From contig NZ_FNFZ01000006.1 in the NCBI RefSeq assembly GCF_900101015.1, forward strand, positions 1-64,000: a stretch of DNA of 64,000 bases. The letters are read 5' to 3'. The DNA comes from Sarcina sp. DSM 11001. Lineage in GTDB: Bacteria > Bacillota > Clostridia > Lachnospirales > Lachnospiraceae. The notes beneath the pieces are model-generated. The model saw only the letters and a program-made list of their open reading frames with translations, ran no database searches and had not been told where the DNA came from. The translations under genes were made by a program, and so were the position numbers. Positions 44,082-52,436 of the stretch are shown in pieces (the first letter of the stretch is position 1; each line of letters begins with the position of its first letter).

Positions 44082-44827
44082 TGGAAATTGAACACGTCAG
44101 ACCGGCGGATATTGAACAGACAAGCTTTAGGATCATCGAGAAAGAAATCCGCGAAATGGGACTTGAGCTTCCGGAGGATAAAAAACATGTCCTGCTCCGC
44201 GTGATCCACACTACGGCGGATTTTGATTATCTGGACACCATGACCTTCAGCAAAAACGCAGTGGAAAAAGCAGAGGATGCCTTCCGGCGGGGCGCTCATG
44301 TCGTCACGGACACTACGATGGCCATGTCCGGCATCAATAAAAGAAGACTCGCTCTTTTCGGTGGACAGACTCATTGTTATATCGCGGACCCGGAGATCGC
44401 GGAGACTGCCCGAAGGGACGGAACGACCCGGTCTGCGGCCGCTGTGAAAAAGGCCTTGCGGGAGGCATTTCTTCCGGATATACCGGATGGAAAAGGAGAC
44501 ACATCTGCCCCGGACTGCGGGAAAATGAACCCGGATGCCGGAAAAGAAATAAAAGCAGTCTGGCAGAGAAAGCAGAGATATCCGCTCATTTTTGCCGTGG
44601 GCAATGCACCGACTGCCTTGCTGGCGCTGGAGGAAGAACTGCGGAAGGGATTCCGCCCTGAACTCATCATTGCAGTACCCGTCGGGTTTGTAAATGTTGT
44701 CCCCGCAAAGGAGCGGATCATGGCGGCCTGCGAGGAGGCAGGTGTTCCCTGTATCTGCAACAAAGGCAGAAAGGGGGGGAGCAACGTCGCTGCCGCCATC
44801 TGTAATGCAATCCTGTACAAGCTGTAA
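44078..44827 (+). CDS. cbiC: Cobalt-precorrin-8 methylmutase
   Basis: The protein has 249 aa. It moves the methyl group from C11 to C12 to give cobyrinate. Motifs: [14 protein letters not shown] (catalytic His), [30 protein letters not shown] and [36 protein letters not shown] short insert lies near residues 140-165 ([20 protein letters not shown]). It starts at the cobQ stop (ATGATG). The last 14 codons are duplicated in tandem downstream, still in the same frame, as far as cbiD. Confidence 0.95.
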   Translation: MMEIEHVRPADIEQTSFRIIEKEIREMGLELPEDKKHVLLRVIHTTADFDYLDTMTFSKNAVEKAEDAFRRGAHVVTDTTMAMSGINKRRLALFGGQTHCYIADPEIAETARRDGTTRSAAAVKKALREAFLPDIPDGKGDTSAPDCGKMNPDAGKEIKAVWQRKQRYPLIFAVGNAPTALLALEEELRKGFRPELIIAVPVGFVNVVPAKERIMAACEEAGVPCICNKGRKGGSNVAAAICNAILYKL

Positions 44828-44975
44828 CATGTCGTCAGCGCCGTCTGTAATGCAATCCTGTACAAGCTGTAACATGTCGTCAGCGCCGTCGTCGCTGCCG
44901 CCATCTGCAATGCAATAATGTATAAAATGTAGCATGTCGTCAGCGCCGTCGTCGCTGCCGCCATCTGTAATTCTT
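44786..44975 (+). repeat. 60/45-nt tandem duplication of the cbiC 3' end
   Basis: The 45-nt block 44801-44845 is exactly repeated at 44846-44890. A diverged 60-nt copy follows at 44891-44950 and a partial one after it. Each copy carries a stop codon at the same place. All copies are in frame with both cbiC and cbiD. Confidence 0.88.
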
Positions 44976-45028
44976 TTTTTGCAACAGCAGCGCGTAGTTT
45001 ATTCATACATGTTTGCGGGCACTCGCCC

Positions 45029-46336
45029 ATGGCCACAAGTATGCTCAAAGAATATATCGAAAAAGGGGGGCAGCGTCTCCGCCTTGGTTATACGACAGGA
45101 AGCTGTGCCGCAGCTGCGGCTAAAGCGGCAGTCCTTATGCTCTTTACCGGGCAGGAGGTCCGTCATGTCCGTCTGATGACGCCGAGAGGGATAGAACTCG
45201 TTCTGGACATTGAGGAGATCCGGATGCAGAAGAGGACAGGGGAGTCCAGTTCTCTGTTTTCCTGTGAGGATATAGAGGGATCCTGTAAAAACGGGAAGAC
45301 CGTGAATAAGCCTCCCTTTTATTCTGCCGTCTCCTGTGGAGTGCATAAGGACAGCGGAGATGATCCGGACATCACAAATGGAGCCCTGATCTGCGCGACA
45401 GCTGCCCTGTCCGACAGACCTGGCATCCGGATCGACGGCGGAGAGGGGGTTGGCCGCGTCACAAAGCCTGGGCTCAATCAGCCTGTCGGAAGCGCAGCGA
45501 TCAACAGCACACCGCGCCGGATGATTGAAACGGCGGTCAGAGAAGCCATGGAAGCGGCAGAAGCATGCGGAGAATACGGCCTGGAGGTGACGATCTCCGT
45601 ACCCCGGGGGCGGGAGCTCGCCGCGCAGACCTTCAATCCGAAACTGGGGATCAGGGGCGGGATTTCTATTCTGGGGACCAGCGGGATCGTGGAACCGATG
45701 AGTGACCAGGCGCTTTTGGATACGATCCGGACAGAGATCAGCGTCCGGCACAGTGAGGGAATGACGATCCTGGCTGCGGCACCGGGTAATTACGGAAAAA
45801 ATTTTTTCCTTGAGAAATACGATTTTTCCATCGAGACGGCAGTGACAGCCTCCAATTTTATCTATGATACGGTACAGATGGCATCCGAAGCCGGATTTAC
45901 ACGTATGCTCTTCGTGGGACACATCGGAAAGCTGGTCAAGGTCGCGGGCGGGATCAAAAACACGCACTCGCAGTACGGCGACCATCGGATGGAGATCCTG
46001 GGGCAGATCGCGGAAGAAACTGCCGGCAGCAGGGAAGCTGTTCCGCTGACGTTGAAACAGGAGCTTTCGGACTGCGTCTCGACCGATGAAGCAATCCGTA
46101 TTCTGAAAAAATACAGTCTCGACAAACAGGTCCTGCATGAAATGACAAACCGGATCCAGTCGGTCATGGAAGGCTGGACAAAAGGGAAGATGCGGGTGGA
46201 GGTCATAGTTTTTTCCAATGTTTTCGGAGAACTGGGGAAGACAGCAAAGGCGGAAGCCTGGATCTCGGAGCTGAGGCATGAGACAGGCCGGAGAGCCGGA
46301 AGACCGGCTGGTGAGGATCCTGGATCTCGGAGCTGA
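45029..46336 (+). CDS. cbiD: Cobalt-precorrin-5B C1-methyltransferase
   Basis: The protein has 435 aa; CbiD is usually about 370. Motifs: GYTTGSCAAAAAKAA near the N-terminus, GVGRVTKPGLNQPVGSAAIN, ISVPRGRELAAQTFNPKLGI, GTSGIVEPMS, and FVGHIGKLVKVAGGIKNTHS. An insert of about 35 residues lies near 73-110. The C-terminal tail (ETGRRAGRPAGEDPGSRS) is encoded by the first copy of a 62-nt duplication. No clear ribosome binding site is seen; ATG 45029 or 45041 are alternatives. Upstream is a piece resembling one end of the 47195-47385 element. Confidence 0.93.
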   Translation: MATSMLKEYIEKGGQRLRLGYTTGSCAAAAAKAAVLMLFTGQEVRHVRLMTPRGIELVLDIEEIRMQKRTGESSSLFSCEDIEGSCKNGKTVNKPPFYSAVSCGVHKDSGDDPDITNGALICATAALSDRPGIRIDGGEGVGRVTKPGLNQPVGSAAINSTPRRMIETAVREAMEAAEACGEYGLEVTISVPRGRELAAQTFNPKLGIRGGISILGTSGIVEPMSDQALLDTIRTEISVRHSEGMTILAAAPGNYGKNFFLEKYDFSIETAVTASNFIYDTVQMASEAGFTRMLFVGHIGKLVKVAGGIKNTHSQYGDHRMEILGQIAEETAGSREAVPLTLKQELSDCVSTDEAIRILKKYSLDKQVLHEMTNRIQSVMEGWTKGKMRVEVIVFSNVFGELGKTAKAEAWISELRHETGRRAGRPAGEDPGSRS

Positions 46337-46390
46337 GGTATGAGACAGGACGGAGAGGTGGAAGGCCGGCTGGTGGGGAGCCTGGATCCT
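46258..46390 (+). repeat. 62-nt tandem duplication of the cbiD 3' end
   Basis: Copy 1 (46258-46319) lies in cbiD, copy 2 (46320-46381) contains the stop region and the spacer, and a third starts at 46382. The unit starts CTGGATCTCGGAGCTGAGG. It accounts for most of the cbiD-cbiF gap. Confidence 0.88.
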
Positions 46391-46433
46391 GGAAACAGGG
46401 CTGGGAAACATAAGAATCCGTATGGAGGGAAAA

Positions 46434-47192
46434 ATGGTACATTTTGTGGGAGCGGGTCCCGGCGCGCCGGATCTGATCACGGTCCGGGGGGCACGGCTTA
46501 TCGGAGAGGCAGATGTGATCATCTATGCGGGATCACTGGTCAATCCCGCTCTTCTGGAAATGAAAAAAGAAAGCTGCCGGATCTGTGACAGTGCGAAAAT
46601 GACACTGGAAGAGGTGATCGAAACCATAAAAGACGCGGAAAAAGAGGGGCTCACGACGGTGCGGCTGCACACGGGGGATCCCTGTGTTTACGGTGCAGTC
46701 AGGGAGCAGATGGACCTGCTGGAAGAGGCAGGCATCTGCTACGATTCCACACCGGGTGTGAGCTCTTTCTGCGGCGCCGCAGCCGCTCTGGATCTGGAGT
46801 ATACCCTGCCCGGGATCTCACAGAGTGTGGTCATCACCAGGATGGCGGGCCGGACTCCGGTCCCGGACAGAGAATCTATTGAAACCTTCGCGGCGCATGG
46901 CGCGACGATGGTCATTTTTCTGAGTACCGGTCATCTGGAGGAGCTGAGCAAGCGGCTCGTGGACGGCGGCTATGCGCCTGATACACCGGCTGCGATTGTC
47001 TACAAAGCATCCTGGCCGGACGAGGAAAAATATATCTGCACGATCGAAACCCTCGCACAGACGGCGCAGGCACACGGAATCACAAAGACCGCCCTGATCA
47101 TTGCAGGGGAGACGGTTGCACAGAGCGGTTATGAGCGTTCAAAGCTGTATGATCCTTCTTTTACGACGGAATACAGAAGGGCAGCCGATTAA
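46434..47192 (+). CDS. cbiF: Cobalt-precorrin-4 C11-methyltransferase
   Basis: The protein has 252 aa. ATG 46434 is chosen because GGAGGG (46424-46429) precedes it; an ATG four codons earlier would include that site. It is a SAM-dependent tetrapyrrole methylase: VHFVGAGPGAPDLITVRG (N-terminal P-loop-like), YAGSLVNPALL, RLHTGDPCVYGA and PGVSSFCGAAA, ITRMAGRTPVPD, MVIFLSTGH. Matches CbiF/CobM. Located between cbiD and the 191-bp element that precedes cbiH. Confidence 0.96.
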   Translation: MVHFVGAGPGAPDLITVRGARLIGEADVIIYAGSLVNPALLEMKKESCRICDSAKMTLEEVIETIKDAEKEGLTTVRLHTGDPCVYGAVREQMDLLEEAGICYDSTPGVSSFCGAAAALDLEYTLPGISQSVVITRMAGRTPVPDRESIETFAAHGATMVIFLSTGHLEELSKRLVDGGYAPDTPAAIVYKASWPDEEKYICTIETLAQTAQAHGITKTALIIAGETVAQSGYERSKLYDPSFTTEYRRAAD

Positions 47193-47194
47193 AG

Positions 47195-47385
47195 TATGAT
47201 GAAAACAGCGAGCCAAGCGGCTGCAAATGCCATGCTCGCATGAGCATTTGCAGACATTTGGCGAGCGTACAAACATGAGGAAGGAGCCGTTTTGCACCCG
47301 GAACGGGTGCAAAACGAGCGGATTCCGAATGTTTGGAGCGGGCTGGGAGCGTGTAAGCGCGACAGCACGCGTAGTTTTCATCATA
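47195..47385. repeat. 191-bp element with perfect 12-bp terminal inverted repeats
   Basis: The ends are TATGATGAAAAC (47195-47206) and GTTTTCATCATA (47374-47385). Inside are a palindrome CTGCAAATG...CATTTGCAG (about 47219-47251) and a perfect hairpin GTTTTGCACCCG-GAA-CGGGTGCAAAAC (about 47290-47316). It has no convincing gene. It starts two bases after the cbiF stop and is transcribed in the cobalamin unit. A sequence like its right end (GCACGCGTAGTTT...CATATATGTTTG) appears degenerate before cbiD (44981-45018). Confidence 0.82.
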
Positions 47386-47432
47386 TATGTTTGTGAACAG
47401 CAGGTCATGGCACTGAAGGATGGGAGAAACGG

Positions 47433-48200
47433 ATGAAGGAGAAAAGGGGACAGCTGATCGTGGTGGGGATCGGTCCGGGCGCTATGGACAAGATGACCTT
47501 TGAGGCCTACCGTGTCATGGAGGAATGCGACGTGATCGCGGGATATCATGTCTATGTGGACCTGGTGCGGGACAGTTTTCCGGATAAAAAATTTGTCACG
47601 ACTACCATGCGGCGGGAAACGGAGCGCTGCGTACAAGCCCTGGAGGAAGCCGCTTCCGGTCAGAAGGTTGCCTTTATCTGCAGCGGAGATGCAGGTGTCT
47701 ATGGATTGGCGGGACTCATCTGGGAGGTGGCTCAGGACTATCCGGACGTGGAGATCGATGTGATTCCGGGTGTCACAGCCGCCCTGAGCGGCGCCGCCTG
47801 CCTGGGAGCCCCCCTGATCCACGATTTTGCTCTCATCAGCCTCAGCGATCTCATGACGCCATGGGAAAAGATCGAAAAAAGACTCCGCGTGGCGGCAGAG
47901 GGGGATTTTTCCATTGTCCTCTATAATCCCTCCAGCCACCGTAGGAAGGAACATCTGCAGAAGGCCTGCGATATCCTCCTGGAGACCCTTCCCGGGACCC
48001 GGGTATGCGGTACCGTCCGGAACATTGGCCGCGAAGGAGAGGAGACACAGATTTATACCCTTGAAGAGCTGCGGAATGTGCACGTGGACATGTTCACGAC
48101 TGTTTTTATCGGGAACTCGTCAACAAAGCGCATTGGAGATAAGATGGTCACTCCCCGCGGTTATGCCAGGGAAAAGGCAGATGGAATTTTAGAACCATGA
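47433..48200 (+). CDS. cbiH: Cobalt-factor III / precorrin-3B C17-methyltransferase
   Basis: The protein has 255 aa. It performs C17 methylation and ring contraction. Tetrapyrrole-methylase motifs: LIVVGIGPGAMDKMT, AGYHVYVDLV, CSGDAGVYGLAGL, DVIPGVTAALSGAACLGAPL, DFALISLSDLMTPWEKIEKR and VLYNPSSHRRKEHL. GGGAGAAACGG precedes the ATG. The TGA overlaps the next start by 4 bp, so it is coupled to the cobK-cbiE-cbiT fusion. Confidence 0.96.
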   Translation: MKEKRGQLIVVGIGPGAMDKMTFEAYRVMEECDVIAGYHVYVDLVRDSFPDKKFVTTTMRRETERCVQALEEAASGQKVAFICSGDAGVYGLAGLIWEVAQDYPDVEIDVIPGVTAALSGAACLGAPLIHDFALISLSDLMTPWEKIEKRLRVAAEGDFSIVLYNPSSHRRKEHLQKACDILLETLPGTRVCGTVRNIGREGEETQIYTLEELRNVHVDMFTTVFIGNSSTKRIGDKMVTPRGYAREKADGILEP

Positions 48201-50653
48201 AGAAAACAGAAAAACAAATACTGATCTTCGGCGGGACGACGGAGGGGCGCATGGCAGCGGAGAGACTGCTGGCGGAAGGTGTACTCTGTACAGTCTGTGT
48301 GGCGACAGAATATGGAAGTGAAGTAATGGAGCCTCATCCTCTGCTCACAGTTCATGTCGGCCGGATGGACCGGATGGAGATGGTGGATATGATGGGCGGC
48401 GAAGTATACGCCTGCGTCATCGACGCGACGCACCCGCATGCGCAGAAGGTGACGGAGGAGATCCGGGCTGCCTGCCGGAAGACCCGGTTGCCATACCTGC
48501 GGGTGGAAAGAGATTTATCGGAGGCGGATCCTTCAGAGCGGAACAGGCAGAGAGAGCAGCTCGCCGAAAACTCTGTTGCGTATTATTTATGGAAAGATGA
48601 TCCTTGTGACAGAAGCCTGTTTGAAAAAGGTTCATTTGAAAAAGGTTCATTTGAAAAATCTTTATTTGAAAAGGGTTTATATAAAAGAGATTTATATAAA
48701 AATGATTTTTGCAAAAACGGCAGTTCCGGAATAATAGCATCAGAGGATCTGCCTGCGGTTCTTTATGCAGAGAACGCGGAGCTGGCGGCGTCCTTTCTTG
48801 CGCGGACACAGGGAAGGATCCTGGTGACGACTGGGAGCAGGGAACTGGGGAAGATCGTGCAGATCATCGGAGACCCCTCCCGGATCTCGGCCCGTGTCCT
48901 GCCTTCACGGGAGAGTCTCGAGGCCTGTACCCGCGCCGGCCTCAAAGGTGATCAGATCATTGCCATGCAGGGCCCTTTTGACCGTCAGATGAACATCTCC
49001 ACGATCCTCCATACCCGTGCGTCCTGGCTTTTGACCAAGGATAGCGGCAGGGTCGGCGGTTATCAGGAAAAGCTGGAGGCAGCACAGCAATGCAGGATCC
49101 GGACCGTGGTGATCAGGCCTGCTGCTTCCGATATATCCATGCCTCTGGAACAGGTATTGAAGACCGCTTTGGGCTATGCAGGGATGGGTAAAGACGGGAG
49201 AATCCAGGATTCTGACAGCATGACATGGAAGCCGGATCCTTTCTTTCCTGCCGGTCGGGAATATGAGGACATGACCGGCAATGCGGCACAGAGAGTAGCT
49301 GAAAAGGAAAAGCATACCCTGACGGGCCGATGCATTGCCAAGGCGGCTGAAAATGGCGTCAGGGAAGGCCGGCAGGACCTCTGGCTGGTCGGTGTCGGGC
49401 CCGGAAGCCATGAAGCCCGGACGAAAGAGGCTCAGCTGGCCCTTGCGCAGGCCGAGGTTATTTTCGGCGCTGAGAGCGTGCTGGGTGTATTGAACAGGGA
49501 CCAGATGCTGAAGAAAAGAGCTATGGAGCCCGTCTATGTCCCGATCTATGACAGCGCCCGGATCCTGCGATATCTGCAGGATCACCCGGATATTTGCAGG
49601 GCAGCTGTCGCTTATTCAGGGGACAGCGGATTTTACAGCGGAGCCTCCTCCATGCTCTCCCTTCTCAGAACAAAACAGAAATTCCCGACCGGAGTTTTAG
49701 AGCACCTCAGTGTCCGTATCATCTGCGGAACCTCCAGTGTATCGTGGTTTGCGGCGCGCGCCGGGATCCCCTGGCAGAACTGGAAGATCCTGAGCTCCCA
49801 CGGGCGTACCTGCAACATTGTCGGTCAGGTGCGCAGTCACCCGGAATGCTTTCTCCTGCTCTCCGGCGCGGAAGATCTGCGCAGGACCGGGAGACTCCTT
49901 GCCGACGCCCGGGCGCAAGGGGTGTTGGGAGAACTGCGTCTCATCTATGGGTACGAATTGTCTCGGGCGGCAGAGGAGATCCGCAGCTGTACGCCTGAGG
50001 AACTCTGCAGTCTTGATGAAAGCAGGTTGAAAGAGGGACTTTACGTCCTGTATATTGAACATAAGGATGCGAAAAAGACCCCCGTGCTTCCCGGGATGGC
50101 GGACAGCAGCTTCCTTCGCGGAAAGGCCCCGATGACTTCAGCCGAGATCCGCGCGCTTTCTCTGTGCAAACTGGGATTGACTGGTCAGGCCGTGGTCTGG
50201 GACATCGGCGCCGGCACCGGTTCTGTGAGCGTCGAAGCAGCCAGAACCTGTCCGGAAGGAACCGTCTGGTCAGTCGAATATAAAAAGGACGCGCTGGAAC
50301 TGCTGTATAAAAACCGCGCGAAATTCTGCCTGTCCAATATGGAAATCATTGAGGGAAGGGCGCCGGAGATCCTGAAGGAGCTCCCTGCACCGACCCATGT
50401 CTTTATCGGGGGCAGCGGTGGAGAAATCGGCGCGGTCATTGAGCAGGCGCTGGCGAAAAATCCCCGGGCCCGTTTCGTGGCAGACTGCATCACGGCAGAA
50501 ACTCTGATGGCGCTGCAGGAGGCGATCAGGCGCCTTCCCGTCTGTAACGTGCATGCGGTCCAGGTCAGCGTTCAGCGCATGGAAGAACTCGGGCGCTATC
50601 ATTATCTGAAAGCGCAGAATCCGGTTTTCATTATTTTTTTTTCAGGGAAATAA
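48197..50653 (+). CDS. Trifunctional CobK-CbiE-CbiT fusion protein
   Basis: The protein has 818 aa. Residues 1-330: precorrin-6A reductase (CbiJ/CobK), ILIFGGTTEGRMAAERLL, CVIDATHPHAQKVTEEI, LVTTGSRELGKI. Residues about 393-600: CbiE C5-methyltransferase, DLWLVGVGPGSHEARTKEA, YSGDSGFYSGA, SSHGRTCNIVGQ. Residues about 640-818: CbiT C15-methyltransferase/decarboxylase, VVWDIGAGTGSVSVEAA and HVFIGGSGGEIGAVI. CbiE-CbiT fusions (CobL) are common; adding CobK is less so. Residues about 142-176 (FEKGSFEKG...LYKRDLYKN) come from a 15-nt tandem array inside the reductase. It overlaps cbiH by 4 bp. Confidence 0.95.
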   Translation: MKKTEKQILIFGGTTEGRMAAERLLAEGVLCTVCVATEYGSEVMEPHPLLTVHVGRMDRMEMVDMMGGEVYACVIDATHPHAQKVTEEIRAACRKTRLPYLRVERDLSEADPSERNRQREQLAENSVAYYLWKDDPCDRSLFEKGSFEKGSFEKSLFEKGLYKRDLYKNDFCKNGSSGIIASEDLPAVLYAENAELAASFLARTQGRILVTTGSRELGKIVQIIGDPSRISARVLPSRESLEACTRAGLKGDQIIAMQGPFDRQMNISTILHTRASWLLTKDSGRVGGYQEKLEAAQQCRIRTVVIRPAASDISMPLEQVLKTALGYAGMGKDGRIQDSDSMTWKPDPFFPAGREYEDMTGNAAQRVAEKEKHTLTGRCIAKAAENGVREGRQDLWLVGVGPGSHEARTKEAQLALAQAEVIFGAESVLGVLNRDQMLKKRAMEPVYVPIYDSARILRYLQDHPDICRAAVAYSGDSGFYSGASSMLSLLRTKQKFPTGVLEHLSVRIICGTSSVSWFAARAGIPWQNWKILSSHGRTCNIVGQVRSHPECFLLLSGAEDLRRTGRLLADARAQGVLGELRLIYGYELSRAAEEIRSCTPEELCSLDESRLKEGLYVLYIEHKDAKKTPVLPGMADSSFLRGKAPMTSAEIRALSLCKLGLTGQAVVWDIGAGTGSVSVEAARTCPEGTVWSVEYKKDALELLYKNRAKFCLSNMEIIEGRAPEILKELPAPTHVFIGGSGGEIGAVIEQALAKNPRARFVADCITAETLMALQEAIRRLPVCNVHAVQVSVQRMEELGRYHYLKAQNPVFIIFFSGK
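48620..48724 (+). repeat. 15-nt tandem repeat within the cobK part, seven copies
   Basis: The unit TTTGAAAAAGGTTCA starts at 48620 and repeats every 15 nt with drift towards TATAAAAATGATTTT. Because 15 is a multiple of three, it adds about 35 codons without a frameshift. The sequence resembles the 14-nt array at 15994-16061. Confidence 0.88.
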
Positions 50654-50673
50654 GGAACTATTTCTGAATAAGG

Positions 50674-50872
50674 AACTATTCCTGTCCTGCGTGGACTTTC
50701 CTTGAACCGTAATATTGGCAGTCTCCACATCGGAAACTATTCCTGTCCTGCGTGGACTTTCCGGTTCCGGGACAGAGCAGAACAGGCAGGAAAGCCTGAT
50801 CAGACTTTAAATATATCAGCAGGACAGGCAGGAAGGCCGGATCAGATTTTGGATATATCAGCAGGACAGGAG
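50674..50872 (+). repeat. Two direct-repeat sets filling the fusion gene-cobD gap
   Basis: Set 1: a 28-nt sequence (50674-50701, AACTATTCCTGTCCTGCG...) recurs at 50735-50762, period 61. Set 2: a 42-nt unit starting AGGCAGGAAAGCCTG (50784-50825) recurs at 50826-50867. Its third, truncated copy is the AGGAG used as cobD ribosome binding site. Confidence 0.88.
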
Positions 50873-50874
50873 AA

Positions 50875-52371
50875 ATGGCGCACGGCACAGAGACTTTTAA
50901 ACACGGCGGGGAAATTTATCATAATAAAAACATACAGTATGATTTTTCCGTAAATATCAATCCTCTGGGCATTCCCGCATCCGTGAAAGAGGACCTGTCC
51001 GCCCTGATCTCCGGGACGGCAGGATGGGATTCCTGCCTGGAACAGTATCCGGATCAGGACTGCACGGAGCTCAGGGAAGCATTGTCTGTTTATACGGGAG
51101 TGCGGGCAGACCATATCCTGTGCGGAAACGGGGCCTCGGAACTGATCGAGACGGCTGTGCGGGCAATCCGGCCGGAAAGCATTCTGCTCACGGCGCCGTC
51201 CTTTTCCGGTTACCGCCATGCCGCGGAGGGGGCCTGTGTCCGGATCCTTTATCATGAACTGCGCAGGGAAGAGGACTTCTGCCTAACAGAGCGGTACCTG
51301 GAGGACCTGGAGCGACTGGGGCATAATGGAAGAAATCCTCAAACCTTCGGGCTTCCTTCTCAAACCCCGGGGCTTCCTTCTCAAACCTCCGGATCCCTTT
51401 CTGTAATGGCAATCCTGTGTAATCCGGCCAACCCTGTCGGAAACACGATCGAACCGGGGCTTCTTGAACGGATCGTGGAAAAGTGCTCACAACTGAGAAT
51501 ATGGCTCCTGATCGATGAGTGTTTCCTCGGCTTTTTAAAGGATGAGAAGGCGAGGACAGCGCGGAGATATTTTACGACAGATACTGGTGCCGCAAAGGCT
51601 GGGGCGTCAGGTGTATACCTGACCGGCTCCAGAAGCAATGATCAGGGCTTTGAAGGCAATGAATCGGACTTTGAGGGCAGTGAACCGGATTCCGGAGACA
51701 TTGAGCCGGATCTTAAAGGTGTAGGAGCAGACTCTGAGGGCATAAGAACGGACAGGCTTCTGGTTCTGGACGCATTTACCAAACGCTTTGCCATGCCGGG
51801 TATCCGGCTGGGCTATCTGATGGCGCAGAATACTGACCTGTTGAAAAAGATCCAGGCACAGCAGCCTGAATGGAGCGTTTCTGTCCTTGCGCAGAAAGCG
51901 GGACTGGCAGCACTGAAAGCTGATCTTCCTCAGAAAAGGGGAATGACGGAACTGAAAGCAGATCTTTCGCAGAAAGCGGGACTGGCAGCACTGAAAGCGG
52001 ATTTCCCGCAGAAGGCAGTACCAGGAGCACTGGAATCAGAAATGCCGGAATCCGCGGGTAATACCTATATGGACAGGGCGCGCGCGCTTGTGGCTGCTGA
52101 GAGAAAGAAAATAAAAGAGGCCTTACAGAAAATGGGCTTCAGGGTCTTTCCCGGAGAGGCAAACTATATCTTTTTTTCTGCCGGAGAGACCACGGGGCGG
52201 GAAAGACCTGACCTTCAGGCAGCCCTTCTTAAGCAGGGGATCCTCATCCGCAGCTGCGAAAATTATGTCGGCCTGCAGAAAGGGGACTACCGCGTTGCGG
52301 TGCTCTCGCCGGAGAAAAATGCTGCGCTCTTGACAGCGCTGGAGGGAAAAAAAGACGGACAAAAGGTTTAA
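50875..52371 (+). CDS. cobD: L-threonine-O-3-phosphate decarboxylase-like PLP enzyme with repeat inserts
   Basis: The protein has 498 aa, where the family has about 360. It would make aminopropanol phosphate, the linker of the nucleotide loop. Motifs: HGGEIYHNKNIQYDFSVNINPLG, ILCGNGASELIETAV, CNPANPVGN, WLLIDECFLGFL, and the Schiff-base Lys in LDAFTKRFAMPGIRLGYL. Three inserts account for the extra length: GLPSQTP repeats (about 157-173), an acidic EGSEPDSGD-like block (about 255-298) and four 13-residue QKAGLAALKADLP-type repeats (340-391). All keep frame. A histidinol-phosphate aminotransferase role is less likely given the context. Confidence 0.9.
   Translation: MAHGTETFKHGGEIYHNKNIQYDFSVNINPLGIPASVKEDLSALISGTAGWDSCLEQYPDQDCTELREALSVYTGVRADHILCGNGASELIETAVRAIRPESILLTAPSFSGYRHAAEGACVRILYHELRREEDFCLTERYLEDLERLGHNGRNPQTFGLPSQTPGLPSQTSGSLSVMAILCNPANPVGNTIEPGLLERIVEKCSQLRIWLLIDECFLGFLKDEKARTARRYFTTDTGAAKAGASGVYLTGSRSNDQGFEGNESDFEGSEPDSGDIEPDLKGVGADSEGIRTDRLLVLDAFTKRFAMPGIRLGYLMAQNTDLLKKIQAQQPEWSVSVLAQKAGLAALKADLPQKRGMTELKADLSQKAGLAALKADFPQKAVPGALESEMPESAGNTYMDRARALVAAERKKIKEALQKMGFRVFPGEANYIFFSAGETTGRERPDLQAALLKQGILIRSCENYVGLQKGDYRVAVLSPEKNAALLTALEGKKDGQKV
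51892..52047 (+). repeat. 39-nt coding tandem repeat in cobD, four copies
   Basis: Four consecutive 13-codon units start CAGAAAGCGGGACTGGC (51892) and diverge progressively: QKAGLAALKADLP, QKRGMTELKADLS, QKAGLAALKADFP, QKAVPGALESEMP. A second small coding repeat of 21 nt (CTTCCTTCTCAAACC) is at 51352-51393. Confidence 0.85.
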
Positions 52372-52436
52372 TTACTAAAGCGGCCATCACAATTACTATA
52401 GCGGAAAGATGCCTGAAGCTTAAAAAGGTTGATGAT

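Noticed and set aside
47227-47436. 69-codon ORF inside the 191-bp element
   Set aside because: It is generated by palindromic sequence and lacks a ribosome binding site.
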